Notes under the pieces: generated by a model
Database searches by the model: none
Told to the model about the DNA's origin: nothing
What the model saw: only the letters and a program-made list of their open reading frames with translations
Shown: piece after piece, positions 1-6,710 of the stretch
Layout: every line of letters starts with the position of its first letter
Position numbering within the stretch: position 1 is the stretch's first letter
Program-made: the position numbers and the translations under genes
Assembly: GCA_963780165.1 (NCBI GenBank)
Contig: CAWABB010000001.1
Coordinates: 2,046,001 to 2,110,000, forward strand
DNA from: CAWABB01 sp963780165
GTDB lineage: Bacteria; Bacteroidota; Ignavibacteria; UBA10030; UBA6906
Reading direction: 5' to 3'
Length of the DNA: 64,000 nucleotides

Positions 1-794
1 TGGTCCTCACGGACCGCGGAAGCGCAAGCGCAAGTGAGATCGTGGCGGGCGGGCTCCAGGACCTCGACCGTAGCCTGATCATCGGAACGAGAACCTTCGG
101 CAAGGGATTGGTACAGACCGTCATGCCGCTGGATTACGGATCCCAGCTCAAGATGACCACGGCGCGCTACTACACTCCGAGCGGCCGATGCATTCAGGAA
201 ATCGATTATCTGCACCGCGATTCGAACGGCGTGTTTGCGAAAACGCCGGACAGCCTCAAGCAGGTCTTCACCACCGCAAAGGGGCGGAAGGTGTACGAGC
301 ATGGAGGCATTACGCCCGACACCGTCGTGGATGAAACTAACCCCGGACCCATGGTTCGTGAGCTGCAGCGGAAGGCGATGTTCTTCAAGTTCGTGACCAC
401 CTATCGCGCGGCACACCCGGCGGACACCTCCGATGCGGTCACGCCCGAGATGATGCGCGAGTTTGACGCATTCCTGAAGAAGGAGAAGTTCGAGTTCCAG
501 GAGGACACCCAGTCCAAGCTGCAGGACCTTCGGACGCAGGCGGTCGCGTACCATTACGGTGACGAAGTGCTCAAGGACCTGGATCTGCTTACCTCCGCGC
601 TCGCAAAGGAAAAGGAACGCGCGCTCGACCGCTATGCTGCCCACATCAAAGACGAGCTCCAGATCGAATTTGCGGGACGGCTCCAGGGAGAGCGCGGCCG
701 CATCAAGGCTTCGTTCCCGTCGGACGTGCAGTTGAATACCGCTGTGGCGATGCTGAAGAACCCGAAAGCGTACTCCCGGAAGCTCGGCATCTGA
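1..794 (+). CDS. S41 family C-terminal processing peptidase (CtpA/Prc type), 5' truncated by window edge
   Basis: The reading frame is open from base 3, so the start and the N-terminal and PDZ parts lie outside the window. The first visible residues carry the S41 nucleophile motif (GSASASEI, bases about 21-44). The general-base lysine follows 25 residues after the central serine in TFGKGLVQ, which is the Ser/Lys spacing of CtpA/Tsp proteases. About 190 residues of helical, charged C-terminal domain follow, an extension often seen in Bacteroidota CtpA homologues. These enzymes cut periplasmic or envelope proteins near their C termini. The TauE/SafE gene begins 25 bp downstream on the same strand, so co-transcription is possible. 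The family is certain; the substrate is unknown. Confidence 0.93.
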   Translation, partial: VLTDRGSASASEIVAGGLQDLDRSLIIGTRTFGKGLVQTVMPLDYGSQLKMTTARYYTPSGRCIQEIDYLHRDSNGVFAKTPDSLKQVFTTAKGRKVYEHGGITPDTVVDETNPGPMVRELQRKAMFFKFVTTYRAAHPADTSDAVTPEMMREFDAFLKKEKFEFQEDTQSKLQDLRTQAVAYHYGDEVLKDLDLLTSALAKEKERALDRYAAHIKDELQIEFAGRLQGERGRIKASFPSDVQLNTAVAMLKNPKAYSRKLGI

Positions 795-819
795 CACACT
801 CTCTCACTCCGGCTCACGC

Positions 820-1626
820 ATGGATCTGACCAGTTTCCTTCTCCTGCTTGCAGGAGGTGCGCTCACGGGGTTCCTCGCCGGATTCTTCGGCGTGGGAGGC
901 GGGATTATCCTTGTTCCCATCCTTCTGGCGTACCTGTCGGCAACCGGAGCCTCTTCGCTGGTTGCGACTCATATCGCGTTCGGTACGAGCCTGCTCGTGA
1001 TCATCTTCACGTCGATGTCCTCTGCGTACGAATACCGGCGCAACGGTCACGTTGTGTGGAAAGCCGTGATGATCATCGGTATCGGAAGCGTTGCCGGGGC
1101 ATGGCTCGGGTCCTGGCTGGCGGCGGGCTTGCGGGGGGAGACGCTTCAGAAGATCTTTGCGGGCGTTGTGGTTGTGGCAGCGATCAGGCTGCTCTCGGAG
1201 CAACGGAGGCCGAAGGGAGAAGAGGAGCCGCGGATGGGGATCGCCGGGCTGTCGCTCACGGGTCTCGTGGTGGGCGTCGTCTCGTCGCTTGCAGGTGTGG
1301 GCGGGGGAATCTTTTCAATCCCCATCATGTACAGCCTTCTTCACTTCCCCCTCAAAAAGGCCCTCGGGACATCCAGCGCGACGATCGTCATCACTGCGCT
1401 TTCAGCCGTCGTCGGCTATGTTATGCGTGGGTGGGGAAGTCCGCTGTTGCCGCCGTACACGCTCGGTTATGTCGCATATCTTGCCGCCATCCCGCTGGCG
1501 GTAACGTCCATTCCGCTGGCGCGCGTGGGTGCTTCGATCGCCCACAAGACCAAAGCCGACAACCTTCGAAGGCTTTTCGCCGCCTTTCTTTTCGTCATTG
1601 CCGCGAAGATGTTTTTCTTTCCGTAG
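820..1626 (+). CDS. TauE/SafE family sulfite/anion exporter (DUF81)
   Basis: This is a 268-residue polytopic inner-membrane protein with the internal duplication of the TauE/SafE family. The glycine-rich signature occurs twice, as GFFGVGGGI near residue 22 and as LAGVGGGIF near residue 160, each at the start of a set of about four hydrophobic segments. Family members export sulfite, sulfoacetate or other small anions, but many are uncharacterised, so the substrate is not assigned. The length is typical. It starts 25 bp after the S41 protease stop and is convergent with the deoxynucleoside kinase gene on the other strand. Confidence 0.9.
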   Translation: MDLTSFLLLLAGGALTGFLAGFFGVGGGIILVPILLAYLSATGASSLVATHIAFGTSLLVIIFTSMSSAYEYRRNGHVVWKAVMIIGIGSVAGAWLGSWLAAGLRGETLQKIFAGVVVVAAIRLLSEQRRPKGEEEPRMGIAGLSLTGLVVGVVSSLAGVGGGIFSIPIMYSLLHFPLKKALGTSSATIVITALSAVVGYVMRGWGSPLLPPYTLGYVAYLAAIPLAVTSIPLARVGASIAHKTKADNLRRLFAAFLFVIAAKMFFFP

Positions 1627-1676
1627 TTGCCATTCGCCCATCCCTCGTTCGTGCGACGGTCCGCCCAGCGGATGTC

Positions 1677-2318
1677 TTACCGCAGCGCCCGCTCTATTCT
1701 CTTCGTGACTCTGTCCAGGTCTGCGGGCCGGTTGACGAAATCGGTGGAATCCACCTCGACGGTCAGGACCTTTCCGAGTGTGTACCCGCTGATCCACTCC
1801 TCATACCGGGTATTCAGCCTCTCAAGATAGTCGCGCCGGATGCTCTGCTCCATGCCCCTGCCGCGCGCGGCGATCTGCCGCTGCAGCGTTGGAACACTCG
1901 CCTTCAGATAGACAAGCAGATCCGGCGGGCGCAGGTAATCCGCCATGACGCCATAGAGTGCCACATACGTCCGGTAGTCACGCTCATCCATCTTGCCGAG
2001 TTCAAACAGCGTCCGCGCGAATATCTCAGCGTCCTCATAGATGACACGGTCGAGGATCACGGACCTCCTGCCTTCGACGATCGCCTTGTGGCTGCGGAAC
2101 CGGTGAGAGAGGAAGTACACCTGGAGCTCAAAAGACCAACGGGGCATGTCGGCGTAAAAATCGTCCAGGTACGGGTTGTCGTCGACGGACTCGTAGCACG
2201 GGGCCCAGCCGGTGCGTTCGCTCAGCAGGCGCGTGAGCGACGACTTTCCGGAGCCGATATTGCCGGCGATGCCGACGAACGCTTTCCTTCGCCGGCGCAT
2301 AGGCGTGCGAGATGTCAT
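1677..2318 (-). CDS. Deoxynucleoside kinase (dGK/dAK family)
   Basis: The 213-residue protein has a P-loop (GNIGSGKSS) near the N terminus, the ILDR...ED segment typical of deoxynucleoside kinases, and an Arg-rich lid (RGRGMEQSIRRDY). It should phosphorylate salvaged deoxynucleosides in the cytoplasm; which base it prefers cannot be read from sequence. The frame extends further upstream, but the ATG at 2318 is chosen because GGAGG lies just before it and because it overlaps the stop of the upstream binding-protein gene as ATGA. Translation of the two is therefore probably coupled. The gene is convergent with the TauE/SafE gene. Confidence 0.9.
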   Translation of the reverse strand: MTSRTPMRRRRKAFVGIAGNIGSGKSSLTRLLSERTGWAPCYESVDDNPYLDDFYADMPRWSFELQVYFLSHRFRSHKAIVEGRRSVILDRVIYEDAEIFARTLFELGKMDERDYRTYVALYGVMADYLRPPDLLVYLKASVPTLQRQIAARGRGMEQSIRRDYLERLNTRYEEWISGYTLGKVLTVEVDSTDFVNRPADLDRVTKRIERALR

Positions 2319-3190
2319 GGGGTTCCTCCGCGCACCAGGCGCGCAATCATACGCAGGGCCTCGACCGAGCGTGGCCCCGGCCGTGAGACGAGATCGGCGT
2401 CGATGCGGTAGATGCGTTTGCGCTGTGCGGCCTTCAGTGACGTCCATTCTGGAAACTCCTCAAACAGGAGGCGGGTGTCAGCGACGACCTCAGAGGTGAC
2501 CAGAACCAGGTCGGGGTCTTCGCTCACAACCGCCTCGCGGCTGAGGGTGGGGTATGTTGACGGAAACCGGGCGGCCAGGTTTGTGGCCCCGGCGGTTTCC
2601 AGAAGCTCATTCAGGAAGGTGTGGCCGCCCACCACGATGAGGGGACGGATGGAAACGATCAGAAGCGTTCTGACCTTCGGGCCTGACACACCGCGGACGA
2701 CGTCCGCCTCCGCTGCAGCCAGTTCCGTTGCCAGCCTGGATGCGTCAGTGCTCCGGCCGGCAAGGGTACCGAGTTGTCCGATGGATGTACGAATATCGGC
2801 AAGCGACCGGGGATTGCTGACGAACACCGCAGCACCGAGGGTGGTGAGCCGGTCGAAGTCCTCGCGGACGTTCCCCTCCATGCTCAGCACGATGAGGTCC
2901 GGCTTGAGCGCGACGATTGCCTCGAGGCTCGGGTTGATCATACCGCCGACCTGCGGCTTCTGTGTCGCCTCCTTCGGGTAGGTGCAGTACGACGTCACGC
3001 CCGCCACCGCATCGCCCGCGCCGATCGCGAAGAGCGTTTCCGTGAGGCTCGGTGCGAGGCTGACGATGCGCTGTGCCGGCCGGGCCAGGCGCACGGTCCG
3101 GCCCAGGTCGTCGACGACGGTGATCTCCGCCGCTGCCTGTGCGGTCAGCAACGCGGCGAGCGCCAGAACAAGAAAGGGGCGAACGTGCAT
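2315..3190 (-). CDS. Periplasmic substrate-binding protein, BtuF/FepB-like (cobalamin or siderophore class)
   Basis: The 291-residue protein has an N-terminal signal peptide ending near AAAE and a PF01497-type fold. It opens with the DDLGRTVRL strand and RIVSLAPSLTETLFAIGAG, and continues with SLEAIVALKPDLIV, all hallmarks of cobalamin, heme or ferric-siderophore binding proteins. BtuF is the closest pattern I recognise; the ligand is inferred. No permease or ATPase gene (btuC/btuD-like) is adjacent, so the protein must work with a transporter encoded elsewhere. Its stop overlaps the start of the deoxynucleoside kinase as ATGA. A promoter lies about 30 bp upstream. I saw no B12-riboswitch box in the 164-bp leader region. 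Confidence 0.87.
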   Translation of the reverse strand: MHVRPFLVLALAALLTAQAAAEITVVDDLGRTVRLARPAQRIVSLAPSLTETLFAIGAGDAVAGVTSYCTYPKEATQKPQVGGMINPSLEAIVALKPDLIVLSMEGNVREDFDRLTTLGAAVFVSNPRSLADIRTSIGQLGTLAGRSTDASRLATELAAAEADVVRGVSGPKVRTLLIVSIRPLIVVGGHTFLNELLETAGATNLAARFPSTYPTLSREAVVSEDPDLVLVTSEVVADTRLLFEEFPEWTSLKAAQRKRIYRIDADLVSRPGPRSVEALRMIARLVRGGTP

Positions 3191-3225
3191 GCAGGTGAAG
3201 GGGTTGACGAATAGAGAGCTCGATC

Positions 3226-3254
3226 AATATAGAGGGGGTCGTGGCGAGATGCAA
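3226..3254 (-). promoter_or_regulatory. Predicted sigma70-like promoter of the BtuF-like gene
   Basis: On the minus strand TTGCAT (3249-3254) and TATATT (3226-3231) are separated by 17 bp. The expected transcript starts near 3219, giving a leader of about 30 nt. The -35 box overlaps the U-tract of the terminator of the preceding lipoprotein gene. Confidence 0.7.
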
Positions 3255-3290
3255 GAAAGGCGGGCACCCGTGAAGCACCGGATGCCCGCC
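3251..3290 (-). terminator. Rho-independent terminator after the protease/lipoprotein pair
   Basis: A stem with 11 of 12 pairs (3259-3270 with 3279-3290), very GC-rich, has an 8-nt loop and is followed on the minus strand by TTTCTT. It lies 65 bp after the lipoprotein stop codon and directly before the next promoter, separating two minus-strand transcription units. Confidence 0.75.
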
Positions 3291-3354
3291 GGTGGGAACC
3301 TGATGCCGAGATTCGCGTGGGCGAGGCTGCGCTCCCGGGCTTTCGTGAACCCTC

Positions 3355-4011
3355 CTACTTGATCGAAAGAGATCCGGCGTCGATAGGTGGAGAGGGAGCA
3401 AGTCCATCGACCAGAATTAGCTCCTCGAGCGGGAGATTCCACACGCTGGCAACTTCGTCTGGGTCTAGGCTAAAGAAGAAACCATCGGCAGTGAAGTTGT
3501 GCCCCCCTGGACCGTTGACGGCAAGCCACCAGACTTCGTAGTACCCCTTCCCGGGCCCGCTTGTCTCAACCCCACCCACCACTGCAAACTTTTCATACCC
3601 CAGGACGTTTTCATACACCTTCATGTAGATGACACTTGAATGTGCATTGACCCACTTGTCGTGCCCGAAGGCATTGGCGGCATTGATCAGGTACCTGCCG
3701 TCGACGCTGCCGTCGGCGTACTGATGGGCGGTGATTGTGTTCTGGACCTTCTTGCCGTTTCCGTAGTCGTCGAACCAGAAACCTCCCTGCACGGAGTGGA
3801 CAATCGGCCCTTTCTTCTCGAGAGACGGCGCCACCGTGGCGGTTTGATTGCCCGGCGACACCACTGAAGTAACGTTGTCCGAACATCCCGACAGCTGCGA
3901 GACGATCGCTGCCGTCAGCAGCGCAACATACCATGGTGTTCTCGTACCCTTCTCCTTGTGGAGGTGGTTGAATGTTGATGAAGGGCTCTGGCTAGAAGCT
4001 TGAATGATCAT
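3355..4011 (-). CDS. Hypothetical exported lipoprotein
   Basis: From the ATG at 4011 the product is 218 residues with a hydrophobic segment ending in the lipobox LSGC (Cys about residue 42), so it should be a lipid-anchored envelope protein. The mature part is rich in Gly, Tyr and Trp and in short beta-type segments (GFWFDDYGNGKK, GYYEVWWLAVNG). I do not recognise the family. The start is fixed by ATGA overlap with the stop of the secreted S41-like protease upstream. The ORF could extend 60 codons further, but that part lies inside the upstream gene. The tight coupling suggests a partner, inhibitor or substrate of that protease, which is inference. A terminator follows. Confidence 0.72.
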   Translation of the reverse strand: MIIQASSQSPSSTFNHLHKEKGTRTPWYVALLTAAIVSQLSGCSDNVTSVVSPGNQTATVAPSLEKKGPIVHSVQGGFWFDDYGNGKKVQNTITAHQYADGSVDGRYLINAANAFGHDKWVNAHSSVIYMKVYENVLGYEKFAVVGGVETSGPGKGYYEVWWLAVNGPGGHNFTADGFFFSLDPDEVASVWNLPLEELILVDGLAPSPPIDAGSLSIK

Positions 4012-6467
4012 TTGACTAGAATCATCTTTCTGGTCTGGACGAACGATCCGGCCGTCATGTGATACAGATAGACTCCGCTCGGAAGCCTCCCGGAGTCGAA
4101 TTGTACTACGTGCGATCCCGCGGGTTTGTCTTCGTCCAGCAGTGTCGTCACTTCCTGCCCGAGCGTGTTGAACACCTTTAGGCTCACCCATGATGCGTGC
4201 GGCAACTCATACGTGATGATCGTGCTCGGGTTGAAGGGGTTGGGGAAGTTCTGGTCAAGCGCATATGTCTTCGGTATCTGTCCCTCCTCCGCCACCCCTG
4301 TGACTATCTGGAAGATCATCGCCTTCGAATATCGCGTTTGACCGTATCCAAACCGGGACTGAACCCACACAATTGCACTGTAGTACGAGGGGGTCAGCAG
4401 CGGTGGATAGAGGCTGAAGGTGACGTTCTGAGAATCTCCCGGCGCAAGCGCAAACAGTGTCGGCGAAACGGCGATGGCCGACTCCGGCGAAACAAGCACA
4501 TAATCAAGAGCGATACCTATGGAATCCTCCGAGCCGCCCAGGTTTCGAACCATGAACGTGGTATCACGCCTAAGCATACTGTCGTCAATCGGCCCGAAAT
4601 TCACGCCCTGATCATCAACCCAGAGGAGTGCCTTGTGCGTGAAGAGGTATGTGGCGGCGTACGGTAGTGATCGCGAGGTGCCCTCGGTCCGGTCATCGGT
4701 CCGAATGTGAACGTAGATGGTGTCGTCTTTCATCGGAACGTACACGCTCCCCCACAGGCCATCCGCGGCGACACTGTCGCCGTGTAGCCCACAATCAGCA
4801 AGCACGAGACTGTCCAGGAGCGCGCCCGAACCGTTGTTGAGTGTCGCGACCACATGCAGTGCGTGTCCCAGCGGGTTCTCGACCCGGGCAAGGATTGCAA
4901 TGGTATCGACTGATCGTCGAGCAACCTTCACGTCGTGAGCATAGGCCACCTTCTGAATCCACGCGAGAGCGTGTTTGACCACGGTGTCTTCTCCGTCCGC
5001 CACGTCATCCGGTGTAAGCCATACATCTTCGTCAACGGGAAACTCTTTATTGAGTAGCTGCACATCCGGGGACCTATGGTCAACCTCAATGACGTCCGGG
5101 CACCAGAAGGTGTAGCCTGATATGGATACACCTGGACTGTACCACCATCCTGAGTATGCTCCCACCGGGGACTTACCGAAGAAACGCACGCCTGGAACAT
5201 ATGCGAACTGCCTGGCGCTGATATCTCCGTAGCTTCTGGTCTGCGGTCCGACGAGAACTGCAATCGGGCGGTCATACATGGTACCGGCATCAGCCGGGAT
5301 CGACAGATTGCTGCCTCCGCCAGAATAGGTGACAATAGACTCAAGGTCTGATGCAGAGCGACGCATCTTGAAGATGAGCGTTGAATCACCATAGCTCATC
5401 AAGCTCGCCAGACCTATCATGAGGCCGTAACTTCCGCCATAGTCCAGGCGCAGGTCAACGATTAGGCCGTCTGTGTTCTCCAAGGCGTGAACAGCGCCAT
5501 TGAATTGTGCCGGGAGCTGGGGAGAGGTTTGGTGGCGAACATAGATGTAGCCGGTGTTCGTGCCCTCCACGATGCCGTACGTCACGACGCCCGCAAGAAG
5601 GTCCTCTGATGGCATCGGAACACCCGGAATTGGAAGCTGCTCGCAGTGCAGGAATGGGTCAGATCTGTCGAGGTCTATGAGTGGAGCAGTGGGGAGATGA
5701 ACAGTCTGGCCCGTGCCGTATTTCACCACATCGACTGTGTCGAAGAGGTGCCAGAACGTACCCGCGAAGGCCAGCCGATAGTATTCTTTAGCCGATGGGC
5801 ATGCGCCCGTCAGGAAGTCCGTGCCAATACCCGCCTCTGTGAGCTCCTCAAACAGTCGGGGCCATGGGATGCCCTCGTATCCCAAAATCCGATCCCCCGG
5901 TTGTAGCCCGAGCGGATGATTCGGAACGACTTTGTACACGAGAAGTGATGTATCTGGCATTGGCGTGAGCGCAGCACCAAAGTGTCGGGCATCGCTGTTT
6001 GTGAAATACGCAACGGGGACCCCTCGACTCATTGGCGTGGCCCAGACGGTGTTGTCGCCGGCATATGCGTGCCACTCGTCGAGTGAATACATGAACTTGC
6101 TGATAATCGCATGGAACGCCCCGCGGCTTGTTGAATCAGTGATCTTTGCACGCCAGTACGCGGCAACGGAGTCCCAGTTGAGGTGAGAATATGCGAAGGC
6201 CGGGAAATATGTTCGCGCGTACGACGCAAAGGAGTTGAACACGGACAACTTCCGCGAGTACGAATCTCCAGGGCCCCAGTAGTCGTCGATAATCTTCTGC
6301 CATTCGGACTTGCGCTTGTAGAACGAGGGCCCGGAGTCATTTCTGGCAACGGGCAAGCGGTATTCAATCGAACGCGGCAGCTGATTCTGCACACGAGTAA
6401 CCTGGGCCAGAGCATCAAGGGACAAAACCAGAGCAAGAGCCCCAAGAATCGCAATTGTCTTGACCAT
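4008..6467 (-). CDS. Secreted S41-like peptidase with type IX secretion C-terminal sorting domain
   Basis: This 819-residue protein begins with a signal peptide (cleavage near ALAQ). A PDZ-like segment lies at about 170-200 (VVPNHPLGLQPGDRILG). An S41 core follows, with LIVDLRLDYGG (about 335-345) and the nucleophile region TRSYGDISA (Ser about 412), then FGK (Lys about 432). The middle 300 residues look like beta-sandwich domains. The last 85 or so form a type A sorting domain with QNFPNPFNPSTII, GQEV, LPSGVYLY and a basic end. The protein should cross the outer membrane by the PorSS/T9SS and be surface-anchored or released. The Ser-Lys spacing (20) differs from CtpA (25), so catalytic class is uncertain. 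GGAGGT precedes the ATG. Confidence 0.88.
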   Translation of the reverse strand: MVKTIAILGALALVLSLDALAQVTRVQNQLPRSIEYRLPVARNDSGPSFYKRKSEWQKIIDDYWGPGDSYSRKLSVFNSFASYARTYFPAFAYSHLNWDSVAAYWRAKITDSTSRGAFHAIISKFMYSLDEWHAYAGDNTVWATPMSRGVPVAYFTNSDARHFGAALTPMPDTSLLVYKVVPNHPLGLQPGDRILGYEGIPWPRLFEELTEAGIGTDFLTGACPSAKEYYRLAFAGTFWHLFDTVDVVKYGTGQTVHLPTAPLIDLDRSDPFLHCEQLPIPGVPMPSEDLLAGVVTYGIVEGTNTGYIYVRHQTSPQLPAQFNGAVHALENTDGLIVDLRLDYGGSYGLMIGLASLMSYGDSTLIFKMRRSASDLESIVTYSGGGSNLSIPADAGTMYDRPIAVLVGPQTRSYGDISARQFAYVPGVRFFGKSPVGAYSGWWYSPGVSISGYTFWCPDVIEVDHRSPDVQLLNKEFPVDEDVWLTPDDVADGEDTVVKHALAWIQKVAYAHDVKVARRSVDTIAILARVENPLGHALHVVATLNNGSGALLDSLVLADCGLHGDSVAADGLWGSVYVPMKDDTIYVHIRTDDRTEGTSRSLPYAATYLFTHKALLWVDDQGVNFGPIDDSMLRRDTTFMVRNLGGSEDSIGIALDYVLVSPESAIAVSPTLFALAPGDSQNVTFSLYPPLLTPSYYSAIVWVQSRFGYGQTRYSKAMIFQIVTGVAEEGQIPKTYALDQNFPNPFNPSTIITYELPHASWVSLKVFNTLGQEVTTLLDEDKPAGSHVVQFDSGRLPSGVYLYHMTAGSFVQTRKMILVK

Positions 6468-6513
6468 GATCTACCTCCGTGTATCAGTCCTGACGAAGCC
6501 CAAGCGAAGGATG

Positions 6514-6529
6514 GATTTGCCTGCAAATC
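6514..6529. promoter_or_regulatory. Perfect 7-bp-arm dyad upstream of the secreted peptidase gene
   Basis: GATTTGC and GCAAATC flank a 2-bp centre, about 47 bp upstream of the start at 6467 in the 243-bp gap. The size and symmetry suit a dimeric regulator site. I found no good -35/-10 pair around it. The rest of 6468-6710 shows nothing recognisable. Confidence 0.4.
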
Positions 6530-6710
6530 TACAACGTCACCGGGAGAAGGGACTAGGACGATCCTGGCATTCTGTTGGACTGGCTATGCAGAATGGGGAG
6601 GTACAGAAGGGATGCAGCCTGACATGGCGGCCCAGCGGGACTCACGGGGGTATTGTGGAACCTGACGAGATAATGAGGTGAGGTGCAATTTCTAGCCGGG
6701 CGGGGCGTTG

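Noticed and set aside
1056..2411. A 451-codon plus-strand ORF spanning the exporter end and the kinase gene
   Set aside because: It overlaps two convincing genes in other frames and its product is Arg/Ala-rich with no recognisable domain; a high-GC shadow.
3191..3354. Possible cobalamin riboswitch before the BtuF-like gene
   Set aside because: The predicted leader is only about 30 nt, and no B12-box sequence is visible; the hairpin there is better explained as a terminator.
6468..6710. Short plus-strand ORFs in the gap between the secreted protease and the hybrid sensor
   Set aside because: No ribosome-binding site, no promoter and no protein-like composition; they partly overlap the protease gene.
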